DNA of 64,000 nucleotides from Paragonimus westermani (Eukaryota > Platyhelminthes > Trematoda > Plagiorchiida > Troglotrematidae). The stretch is from assembly GCA_008508345.1 (NCBI GenBank), contig QNGE01000899.1:97747-161746 (forward strand), written 5' to 3'. Shown piece after piece: positions 13,441-25,200 of this stretch. The position numbers and the translations under genes are program-made. The notes below the pieces were generated by a model. The model was not told the DNA's origin. It saw only the letters and a list, made by a program, of their open reading frames with translations, and did not search any database. The first letter of the stretch is position 1. Each line of letters starts with the position of its first letter.

Positions 13441-16400
13441 TTTCGTAACTGCTATTCTGGCTCACTCTCACAGTGCATGTCTGATTGTATGTTATTTCAG
13501 TGTACTTCAGTGTTTGTTGCTGAATTGGTTGTGGCCAACAACTTTGATGAATCTGCCTTTCATTTATTTCCATTCACCTTTTCTTTGTACCTATAAGCCA
13601 TCCAACACAAATTTTACCGACTAGCACAGAGACAGTAAACCTACAAACCTCTGACCCTACAGTTATACCCTCTCCGTAATAGTCAACGAACCCTTCAAGA
13701 AGGATAATTTCGGTTTGAAGCACCTGCATTACGTTATGACCTGCAAGGTTAAACACTAACTGTGGAACGTATCGTTGGAATTTATAATCAATCGTATAAC
13801 ATTCTCTTTCTTCCTAGGTGCCTCTAAGGGGAGCAGCAAGCAACACAATCCACACTCTGTTAAAGGTCTGCCTTTCTCTGTCCCCTAAGTGATGGGTTTC
13901 AAAATTGTGTTTTATTCAGTTATCCATGGTGGTTTGCCCAATTTAGTATTCAGATTTTGGCATGATAAGTTCTTTGAAACGTCACAAAATTTCACATGAA
14001 ATTGTATTATTTGTAATTAGTAGGATCCCCAGAGCGTGGATTTACTGCTCGTGTGGTTAAATGCCCTTCCTGTTTTGGTGTACCTTTTGTTTTACTCGTT
14101 CGAATCCTGCAGAAATCCTTTTTTCCCGCTCAGGTCACCTCTCAACCACATGGGGCTGTTTTTCTCACTATTTTGTTGTATAATGGGATTGCTACTGAGG
14201 AAATTCTCAGTAATATGTAGTATTTACTAACATTTTCATAGCAACATTCACAAGACCAACAAATAAACAGCATACACGTGTTTATAATAAATTTCAATAA
14301 AATCGTAGCTGTCTACCGGGCAAAATCTTTTTCTAATTGACTATTGGGTACGTCTTTAGCTTCTCAATTTGAATACAGCGGGAAAATGTGACTTGTGCAT
14401 TCACGCGAATACTGTCGGTTTATTCCAATTTACACACTCTTGTGGAGTTTGCTGAATGACATAGTGAATACCAGAACAAAGTTCTGCGCATTTGTAGACC
14501 TGATTCGAAATATTGGCAGAAACAGATAAACAGTGCGATTGGGTACTTCCAAGTCTACAACAATCACATAGTGCCTAGGAAAAAATTATTTATGGGTGTT
14601 CAACGCAAGTAACAGCAGACAGCACAACTTACTTTGGCTTGCAATTGGCCAAGTGGGTCCAGCCAAAACACTGGGCTAGCCTCGCATTTCATTTGCAAAG
14701 CACTATAGTTTGTTTCCTTCCGCGCAATACTGATGCGTCGATGAAAGCCTCAAATGAGATCTCTTCAGTGCTACAACTAACTGAACAATCACAATGGACG
14801 CTGAATATGTTGATTTAGAAAACCCCTACGTGAAACAGCCAGGCTTTAAAGAGATTAAAACATGCGACTGGAACTTCATGCTCCTGCGCTGCAGGATCTG
14901 TTACTCAAACCAAAAAGCAAGCAACAGACTCGGACTTTACACCTCAAATTTCCATTATCCAACCATTCCGCTTTATCTTTAGTGTCCAAGACCAGTTATT
15001 GGGATATTGTTCATGATGAGCAAGTTCAGTCCGATTACCAATCTTTGAATAGTGATTCGTGGGGTTTATCGAGGCAGTTACAATACGCTGAGCAAGTTAA
15101 TGTTTCTGTGATTAGTTTTCAGGTGCAAATCATATCAAACAGGGAGAGAGGTGACAGAACATCGTTATGTTTAGGAAAGACAAGTCAGGTCGTAGCTGTG
15201 TGGAAGTTCCGAAAGCTCCTCGAACATTTTTGGGATGATAGACGTCGTGTTGTTTTTAGACAACGGATAGGATTGAAGACTAAGCAAAAAATGTCACTTT
15301 CATAAGGCAAAATCAATGCAGAAAAGAATGACCCCATGAAAACTTGTGGTTACACTAACATCAACGTAGACTATCCGGAAGAGACCCATTTTTCTGACGT
15401 CATTATCAAGAACTTTATAAATTCACCATCATGAAGACCGCAAAACTGGTCTCAGAGGCTGGGTGTAACGACAGATTTATATCTAAAGCCTTATTGTAGT
15501 CTCTGTGAGTTCATGACACTCCAATGATAGTCTTATTTCTATTTTCCTTTGAAACAAACGAACAAATTATTGCTTCGGATTCCCTCGAATCACAATGTGC
15601 GTTCGCAACCGACCACTCCCACAATAAATCGGTCGACCCCTCTCAACTGTTATTGAAAATAAGTTGGATTGAGACGGTGTCTGTAACTCACGTGATGCGT
15701 TGTTTTTAAAGTCCGTTATATTAACCATCTGAATAGAGTTAGGATAAGACCACACAATATGAATTGAACGAGAAGAAGGAAACTTTTGAGTAAGATAATG
15801 TGGCCGAATTCGTTACCCGTAAAAAAAGAACGAACCACGTTTGCAGCGGTGGTCTGACATATCCCATCGGGGTGGCAATTGCTAACAGACAAAGTACTTC
15901 GCCTGGACCAAGACGTGATAACTCAGTGTTTCCCCGTGAATCGACTGAAATAGAACAATTTGGACATCCGTTTTCGTTTTCAACAATCAATAAACGAAAA
16001 TAAATGTATTGTTAACATTGTGATAGGGAACTAATTACCAAAGAGTTTACGTTCTGTATCCACTCTGCTCCCCTAACTGCTCGATATGAAAAACCCGTTT
16101 CATGTTATTGTAAATTTGGTACTGACTCGTCAATACGAAATGTTTGCATCTGCCAGTTTTCTTGTTCTAACGGTTTTGTTCAAACTTGTGAAAGGAATGA
16201 ACTGTCTCAAGTTCTGTATAGAGTCAAACCAATCACAGAAACGTAGCAGACGCCCTATAAACCGAGCTACGAAGCTCAGCCAGAAGATTAAGACATTTAC
16301 CTATGGACTCAGTTACCCACCCGTCCCACCGTCGCACTGTCTCATATAAAACCCACCAAACGATTCGGAGGGTTCGACTGCCAAACTGGGATTCCCCAAA

Positions 16401-18420
16401 GCTTCTTCCCATTGGTAAATCTCGCACATGACAGTGAGAATGTTGGATAACTGATGTCAACCATGCATTCGTAAACTCCTGGAGTGACTTCGTAGTTCAG
16501 GCGATAAAGCATTGTTGCTTTCGGGCGTAACGGTTCTGCTGCTGATTCCAATCCGCTCGAGATCCAAGGTTTTCACACTAAGCCCTTACTAAATTAGTGC
16601 ATTTTTAAAATTATCTAACAGTAATATTGTAATTAGCATCCCATGTTGTACAGTAAAACCCACTATATAGCGCCATCATCGGACATATGACAGTATTAGA
16701 CCTATAATACATACCTGTGGCTGGTAGAGTTTTGGTTGGACTGGACACAAACTTAGTGATAGCAGATTTTCGTTCACATTTAACCAGTGATCCATAGGTT
16801 GGCGTGATGATAGTCGAGACCCTGAGGTTATCATTTGAAAGCAATCGTACAAATTTACATATAGGCTCTTAAGTGACTCTTAAGTGATAGTTATTTAGTC
16901 CGAATATTCGTCTTTGGTTTCCAAACCACTGAAGATGGCATTGTGGTTATGTCGATTTTGACACACAAGCAACTACATCAGAGCAGAAAGAAGACGTATA
17001 TTTTTATATATTAACATTACATTTACTCTCATCATTCGCAAAAGTAAAACATGCCAGTTATACACATCATATAGATAAAGACCAACAGAGACTAGCAACA
17101 CATACAGGCACACCAATTATTATGTATTCATCACCATGGCAGCCCGACAGGTTGCTTCAACCACTTTTTATCTGATTCTTATCTTTAATCTATATATATC
17201 TATATATCTTATCTATATGGTGTACGTAACTGACATGTTTTACGTTTGCGACTGAGGGGAGTAAATGAAATGTTAACATATGACAATATATGTCTTCCTT
17301 CTGCCCTGATGAAGTGGTTCGAGGGAATTCAGTGTTTCAAACACAAGCAACTGGTCAGAATCAAAGCACACGGGTATTACAATGTTTGTCCCATCATGCA
17401 ACACGACAGGTTCTGTCCGTCTGTTGATTCTTCACGTGAGTGGCTGATAATACTTCGTTTTTATGCGTAAATCTTCATTCGTCCACCAACAGGCCGTGTT
17501 GTCATTCTTGGAGATACAGCTGATGAAATTACACTTATGGGACGCTTTCACCGACTGGCTTAGTTTAACATGTTAGAAACATGACAGCTCGGAAATACAA
17601 TCTCCGTCTTTCCACACGTCTCCCAGTCATACGTTTTCACTGGTTTTCGGACCAGATAGTTATCTTATCTTTGTGGAAAGTGATTAATCTTATCAGAGCT
17701 ACCTTCTAAGGAATAAGACAAGGAAGAAAAACGGCACCCCTGTATGCATTGACCCCATGGTGTTTGTACTGCTCAAAACATGACAGCATAGTGACATCTC
17801 TTAAAGGTGGTATGCTCTGATTCACGCTCGTTGCTTTTACCCTCGTGGACCGTCTGCTCGTTAATCGGGTTTTGTTAATGGTACCACCACATGTGATGAG
17901 GTGCGGTTAAAGCTGATTAGCACCACGTTACACCAAACTTGTCTTAACCAAACACTTAGTCCGATGACTCAGGGAGCAAAAACACCACAGTTGTATGAAC
18001 TAAGCCGAGACTGAACAGTATGATACAATCTGAATTTGAGGTTCACTGGTTACACATACATTCTAAGTGACCATAACGACAAAACTGATCAGGTACTTTG
18101 GAATAACCTCAACCAAAAAACATGTTTTACTTATTCCATCACGACGGAATTACCAGATGTGAACACTCAACCACTTACGCTTGTCAGCAATGAGCAGGTT
18201 GCACGATCACCTCAAGAAGAGACATTAAACGTCCGGTTAACTTTATTCGATGATTCCTCGACTAGGACTTCTCTCCAAGTTAAAACCACAGGACCGAGCT
18301 TTCGTACATGACGATTCGGTCGAGCTTATTGTGAAGTCAATGACACCGTGGTCAACACGGCTGCCTCACAAAGTGTGGCCGGAGTTCACATTCCGGCCGT
18401 GGCAATGGATATGCGTTATT
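13441..18420. other. Intergenic, no confident gene
   Basis: Mostly unassigned sequence. Plus ORFs at 14794-14982 and 14862-15305 overlap in different frames. The second is 147 codons and the longest non-transposon frame in the window, but I recognise no domain, signal peptide or splice partner. An AT-rich tract of TATATC-like repeats lies at about 17185-17220. A tentative minus-strand exon pair near 16.4-16.8 kb is listed separately. Confidence 0.4.
16357..16821 (-). CDS. Tentative two-exon gene fragment of unknown function
   Basis: On the minus strand an open stretch at 16821-16715 is bounded by an acceptor-like CAG and a strong donor (ACAG then GTATGT). A second open stretch at 16541-16357 is bounded by an acceptor-like ATCAG and a weaker donor (GTGGGT). 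Joined, they stay in frame for about 97 residues. The second exon contains NYEVTPGVYECMVDI, which faintly recalls the YxC strand of an immunoglobulin-like fold, but the cysteine spacing is poor and no Trp sits between. I do not recognise the product. It could be chance. Confidence 0.2.
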
Positions 18421-18429
18421 GGCGAGCTC

Positions 18430-18520
18430 TAATGAGAAGGAAATTCTATTCTAGTGCTTTTTTTCGAAAGAGGCTGACTGGAATGTGTATGGGAATGCGA
18501 CAGCTGCGTTCGATTTGTAT
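18430..18520 (+). repeat. SINE-like dispersed repeat, copy A
   Basis: It shares an ordered block with the copies at 20041-20140 and 24095-24200: CTAGTGCTTTTTTTCGAAAG, then AGGCTGACTGGAA, then a GCTGCGTTC tail. No tRNA-like head is visible next to this copy, so it is 5'-truncated or diverged. Confidence 0.4.
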
Positions 18521-20040
18521 GAAAGTCAGAACCCCCTACTACTCATCAGTACTGTCTCTTCTCAAAACCCTCAGTGAAACATACCGGCTACGACCAACGC
18601 TTCAACTTAAGACACACTGAATCAAACTTGTTGAATTCCACCGACTTCTCGGGCTGGAAGATCTAAAATATCTGAGTATAGTTAGACTTACTAAATAGTT
18701 ACTTTGTTTCCAATTGCACTACCTACTTATACGATACTGCTGCATCTCTCTTCAACAACCCGACAGAGTTTTGCATAATACTGAGACCGTCGATAGTCGG
18801 TTTAACAGAAACTGGGTTCACTGTGGCCTATAGCCATTGCCAGTCGGTTCAAACCACACGACGAAACGATCCGGCTGTTCCCAGTTCTTCATTCACCAGG
18901 TAATGTTTGAGCAATTTACTCCTGCAAATCCTTGTGGCCAGTGTGACTTATCGACCTTCGACAGCCTAAATGACCAAGGATCACCTTCTCGTTGATAACC
19001 TAACCGAATCTACCTCTTCAGAATTCTTGGTAGTCCTACTCAGGACTGGGTTCAGTAGCCAAGGTGTTAACCCCAACGCCGGCGATGTTCAAGTTCACTT
19101 AATAATGTATGATTCTGAAGTACACAATGTCCTTATGAGTGTTCACACAACCAAAAATACCGAAAGAATCGTGCAGGGGAGGGTCTCCTGGTAACATTCC
19201 TTCCTAGGGAAATTTTTGAAAACTTACTGATGCATATCTTGTCGGATCATAATGATCTCGGAATCAGCGTACTTGAAATAACGGTTGAGGTAGAGATACT
19301 GACCCCTATTTATAATTTCGGGAATGAACTTTTAAAAACGGATTACATATCGTTTGACCAACAGTACAAAGATGTCTCTCAGTCAGGTGCCATATTTTGT
19401 GTTAATGGATGATCATTTGCACTTCACGGTGCACACGGTTAATAAGGTTGCCATGTACGTTCTGACTAGGTGGCCTGGAATACCGAAGTGAAAGGGCGCG
19501 TTTTAACGTTGCAAAACATGTTCAACATGTTCAGTTGAGGAGAACTGACACAAAATGAGTCTCATTTTTATTACGGGTAGTTGCAGGTATACCAGAATCG
19601 CACTAAAGTGTGTAATGCCATTTAAACTTGTCTTCTACTGCATCACAGCTCCGTGAATACTTTCACCTAATTGAAAAATTAACAGTGTTCAAATGTGTAC
19701 GGTGAAGATTTTACATCATTTTTGCCTGTAGTTCAAAGTGATAAAATTTGCATGCGCACGCTCGCTGATATGTTTTCGAAATCGATTGACGAGACTACGC
19801 AAATGTTTCATCCAATTTCATAAACTGTTGGAGGTGATGATCACGTTATATTGTGCATTGTGTGCATTGCCACAGCTCCAAATTCAGTTGGGCAACTTAC
19901 ATGCGACTCCATGGCAGTCATGTTCCTCGCAACTTATCCACGGAATTAGTAAGGTAGTCATCTAGACACCAGAATACATTCTGTGACTTTATAAGTTTGG
20001 CTGTAATGGCAATCTCTTTCGGAAGGTTCAGGGAATTAAG

Positions 20041-20140
20041 ATATGCACTACTGATGAGCTCAACTCAAGTCCAGTGTTTTCTTTCGAAGTAGGCTGACCG
20101 AAAAGCGTATCTTGACCGTATGGGTGGCGTTCAATTTTGA
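20041..20140 (+). repeat. SINE-like dispersed repeat, copy B
   Basis: It carries CACTACTGATGAGCTCAAC, then CCAGTGTTTTCTTTCGAAG, AGGCTGACCG and a GTGGCGTTCAA tail, in the same order as the SINE body at 24095-24200. There is no clear tRNA-like head upstream. A weaker relative sharing GAGCTCAACACAAGTC lies at about 60262-60330. Confidence 0.45.
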
Positions 20141-21879
20141 AATAACCTACATCCCGGAACCTTTATATAAATTCTTTATGCTATCCTTGATATCTTGGCG
20201 AATTATATAACAGCCAAAATAATTGTTAAGTAACTCATACTTGACCATAACAGCCTTTGACAGCGAAAGCGATCGTTTTGTCTCTCCGATAGGGATGTTC
20301 GTGCCTCATCAATTTAAGTTGCGCTCGAGAAGAAAGAACATGGACTTTCATGAGGACAGTGGTTAGTTTTCAGAGTATTCTAAAGACTATGTCCAAATAC
20401 ATCGCCTGAAGCTGTCTATGTAGGCCAGTGAACGCATAATGGCTAATCTGCTGCATCTGTGGCTCACCGCTAATCTCCAGGATAGCTACTTTTACTGTAG
20501 GAGTCAACGATGCGTTTAGTGGATAAAAATTTACAACTGGGAGTCTGACACAGGGTTCAATAGTAGGTATTCTCATTAAGCGTTTTGGAAACCATACAGC
20601 TTGTTAATTTCCCGCTATTGTCCTATGCTAAGTGCACTAAAATATGACATATGTTGACCACCGTAGTACAGACAAGAAAGGTGTGACGTGAATTACATAT
20701 CTTACACAGTCGGATCCAGTTCAGCAGGACCAATTGCTAAATTATACACCGTCTCCATTCTGACTATGCACAGTCTTGTCAAAGGAAAATGAACATCTCT
20801 GAAGTGGACTTTGTAACATCTGCTTCAGACTACTCTAACTATTGTTCTAATTATGTTGCAGTGCCCACTAGTTTTCCCTCTGAACTTTTAAGACGGCTGT
20901 CTTTATCTCATGAAGTACACTGTGCTGATTGAGAAGGACTAACCGAGGGGCAGTAACTGGTTTGACGTGTCGTCTAAATAAACTGTATGAACCGCTACAG
21001 TTCTCGAGGCAATGCGGACATGTTGGGATTCCCATCGAATTAACCCAAATAGTAACCCCCAAGGAAATTAGGGGCGGAATGACGCGTTCAAAAATAATGT
21101 GGGAGAATTGCTTCGTTTCACGCATTCTTTTAATAATTTGCTAATTTTTTGATGGAAATCTTAGTCTGATGATGCTTTCTGTTAGGGAAATATCTTTTTT
21201 CCCGTTGTACTCACTTAAGCATCTTGGTTTGCTGTCGTGCGCTGCTTTTCAACTGAAGAAATTTTTATTAACAATCGACTGCGATTAAACACTCGGAGTG
21301 TGAAACAAAGCTATTTGATCACTGGCTTTTTTCACAATGGTTTGTTGGCTCTTTCGGCCTATTCGACTCGGTTAGGAAGCCCGTATTGAGTAAATCTATC
21401 CAGCTAAAGTGTCCGTGAAATGGTTTGGCCTCTGATTTTGTTGTAAGTTAAAAATTTAAAAACAACTAACAAATACGCACACTGACCTGATAGTGAGTTG
21501 GATGCAAAATTCTCGTATTTATAAGCTGAATTATAGTGAACGTAATTATCAATCTGCTAACTTCTAGTAGCGTTGTTTCTACATTCTGACGCACCTGCGC
21601 AGGAGTTTTATATACGAAGAATAACTCATCCACATCATCATTGAATTCGAGTAGGTGTCACATAGTTTGTGTGCAACATTATGCGAACAAGTGGCGGTGG
21701 TTGATCTTGAGCCAGTGTTAAAAAATGAAAGTTTCAACTCTCAAGAGTTCCAAAGTCCTCGGTAGCATTATTGTAATCGCTTTGTATTGATTGGGGCGAA
21801 GTACACAGTTGTCGAATGTATAGTCTTTAACTAAGATTTTCGCTCACCAGTTAGTTTTCGGTGTCCTGTTTGTAACATC
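20141..21879. promoter_or_regulatory. Upstream region of hexosaminidase gene 1
   Basis: There is no coding signal. A TATA-like TTTTATATA lies near 21607, about 270 bp before the start codon. The transcription start, any trans-splice acceptor and the true promoter cannot be fixed from sequence alone. Confidence 0.25.
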
Positions 21880-22207
21880 ATGAAAACCTGGCCGCTATTC
21901 ACCTTGGCCTTTATTTTTGTTCAGATTACCACAGCCTTGGTACCGAAACCCGAAAGACATGTGAATGGAGCCGATTGGTACTTTGTCAACGATCGAATCG
22001 CTTACGAACATAATTATCAACACTGTTATATTCTGCACGATGCCCAGAAACGGCTATCCGAACGTTTGCGTCAACGTCCTATACCGTTAGATTCCCTACT
22101 ACCTGCGGTTCCCAAGAAAGGGCTGACCCAAATACAAATACAAATCGAAAAGGGTTGCAATGAATCAGAAACCATTATGTGGCCTTCAGAAAAAATGAAC
22201 GAACAAT
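21880..22207 (+). CDS. Hexosaminidase gene 1, exon 1
   Basis: Encodes the start Met, a hydrophobic signal peptide (residues 1-19, ending ITTA before LVPKP) and the start of the N-terminal domain ([11 protein letters not shown]). It includes a potential N-glycosylation site, NES. It ends in phase 1 at a GTATGT donor. It is the first Met in the frame, and gene 2 has an equivalent Met 18 residues before its own LVPKP. Confidence 0.92.
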
Positions 22208-25200
22208 GTATGTAAACAACACATTTGGTGTGCAACGCTGTTAACTTCTCTCATTTTCTAGATAGTCTTAGTGTATCTGACGGAAAAATAGAATTACAAG
22301 CCGAGGAAATATGGGGCATTTTGCATGGACTCGAGACGATCGCACAACTGGTTCGTCTCAATCAACACAGCACGGTTCGTTTTTTCTAAACTTGCTCTCA
22401 ATCTGGTTCATATACCTATAGTCGGTTATACAAGAACAATTAATAGAAGATAAACCACGATTTGTACACAGGGGTTACCTCATTGACACATCCAGACACT
22501 TTTTGGATTTGGAACACATATTTCAATTTGTGGTTTGTTGAGCAAACACGTTTGAGTAGCACTAACCTTCCTTGTTACACAAAAAGAATATCATGACGAT
22601 GGTCAAAATGAACGTACTACATTGGCACATTGTAGATGATGAATCTTTTCCCTATTCCTCCTACACATTTCCGGAACTGGCCCAGAAAGTAACATCATTT
22701 CTCGCTTCAAACTGACATGATACTGATTCAGGGTTCATATGATCCAGAAATCGCGATTTACACACAGAATGATATTAAACGCGTTCTGGAATACTGTCGA
22801 CTTCGAGGAGTTCGAGTACTACCAGAATTTGACACTCCAGGTAAGTTAGCTTGAATAATAAGTGGTTTTCAACTGACCCTACAACAATCCACGATGTACT
22901 CCCAAATGTCCGAATGTTCGCAAAATCGCCTAACAGACATGAAAGTTTTATGTGTTGCACCATCAAGCTAGCTCCTACGACACAGATGTATACACACTGG
23001 GGCAATATTATAGGTCAGTAGACAATTTGCCATAACTTTTTTTATAGCGCGTTGTGACAAACAAGGATATGTTATGTCCACTTATTCATGGAAGAAGTCC
23101 ACAATGATGACTCTGAAGAAACCATAGAACCACCTCACGAATACGCAGTACTCTTGTCTTCATAACATACATACAGTAAGCACTGGTGGCTAGTATAGTG
23201 AGTAGGCTTTCGCAAAATTGGGTGGATGTCAACCGGAGGAACTACGGTTAGCAGTCTAGATGAGCGCATACTTCTGATGGAATACAAATTGAATATCACC
23301 GACCGATAACCGCAGCTTTTACCCTCACAGTAGTCCAGATTTGTCATTAAATGAAGCAGTCTCAGGGATTAGAGACCCTCCTTGAGAAAGCAGTTTGGTC
23401 TCAAGTAGAGGCTGCCACTACAGGTCTTTTCTCACAAATGGAACAAAGTAAGCATAATCTTGTCGAATTTTGTTCGTTACCAGGAACTCTACTCCACGAC
23501 AGGCATCTAGTTTCTGTAACTTCTGTTAGAGTGAAATGTGGCAGTAACAGTTTTGATGTGACACGCAACGCTCCGTCTGAGCGTGGATGCACATAGTTGC
23601 TGCAGCAACACTACCCCAGATAGACCATTAACATAAAAAGCAGAACATGAATGGAGCAATTAATGCATCAGAATCGTTTCGGAGAACACTAAAAACCACC
23701 CTGACTCTCAACATTCAATGATAATAGACCAAATTTGTCTGTACACAACGGAACATCATCTACCCGGATATCCACATCAGGTCACCTGGTAATGTGGGGC
23801 TGGAAAATCATACGACGAAATGATAGGCAAAACAAAGTAGACGGAACCGAACCTCGCTATCCGCAGAACCGAGCAGCAAGTTGCAAGTGAATAAGAGAGA
23901 TTAGTGTTAACAGATGGTAATTGTGCCTATTGTCTAGACGACCAAGCAAGTTTTTATTTACTCGCAAATGGAAATGTTCGGGCGTTTAAGTATGACATAT
24001 CGGTTATGCCTAGTGTAAGGTCAGTGGCACAGTGGTGAACGCGTTCGCCTCATGAAAACATGGCTGGAATTCCAATCCCGTTGTGACAAGAATAGGCACC
24101 ACTGACGAGCTATAACAACAGCCAATCCAGATACTAGCGCTCTTTTCGGAACAGGCTTTCTAGAACTTCTATCTGGAGGCGAACGCTGCGATCAGATGCG
24201 AATAACGTTCAAATTGATACCAAATGCACGAAAATTGGAGCTTTTAATTTCGGTCGACCGGCAGGATACAAGCTGGACAAACTACGGGGGTGCTCTGCTT
24301 CTACACACTGGGATAACTTTTGGGAAAAGAAGACTGGCTGTTTTGATCGTCATAACTCTGACGCCGAACACGACAGAGCTGAAAGAATATATTCGTGATT
24401 GGTGGGAACTTGATGAGAACCGAGCTGCTTGTCTGCTTGAGTTAACTACTAGTAGAAACGTGCAGCAACATTCATTACTTATACCAGTAAAAGAGCGACT
24501 CGGTGTAGACCTGAAAAGATAAATATTTACTCACGTAATGAAAGCATACTGGAGTTAGAGTTGCGCTGTAACTGAACCATAAGTCAACCCAACAGTCAAC
24601 ACTTTCCAATACTTCGTAATCGACTGGATGTTGTATATTTCACTCTCAAAATTTTCAATATTTCTTAGCAGCAGTTTCATGTGAACAACTTGGGGTTTCG
24701 GACGCTCTAGATATTAGTATAGAAGACGCATTTCTGTGTTCAAGGCAGATTAATGTTGTCGTTTTTCATCCTAACATTTAAGATGCTCGAACCATCTTGT
24801 CTGGACTTCGGAATTCGTGAGGGATATGTATTTTTGTGAAATATAATGAGATGATAAACTGTCATATTCATCGTGACCAAACAGATAAGTGCACAAAAAC
24901 AAAAGTGTACCGGATGAGCTCATGTTTTGTCTAATAGTGTAAACAGTCACATACAACTCCAAAATATTCTGATCTAGTTCATTATTCAAACTAGCTGGTA
25001 GTATCTGGTGCTGGATATCTCATCTTAATCGGCAGAATGGTACTATCCGAATCGCCTTAATGTGTGACTCATTCTTAAACAGAACAAAATTTTAAAGTTT
25101 ACTTGTTGAGTCACATGACAAAAAATCAGTGGCAGTTTAAAGGTATTTGTTCCACTTCTGTAGGACTCACCCATGTTGTGAAATTCGGAGTCCTCCGGTT

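Noticed and set aside
14036..14115. Possible second tRNA-derived repeat (CGTTCGAATCC B box at 14097-14107)
   Set aside because: The B box is good but the upstream A box is poor (TGCTCGTGTGG), and I find no second copy of the body in the window.
24020..24087. Functional tRNA-Met gene
   Set aside because: A and B boxes are present, but the T stem and most of the acceptor stem do not pair; it fits a SINE head better.
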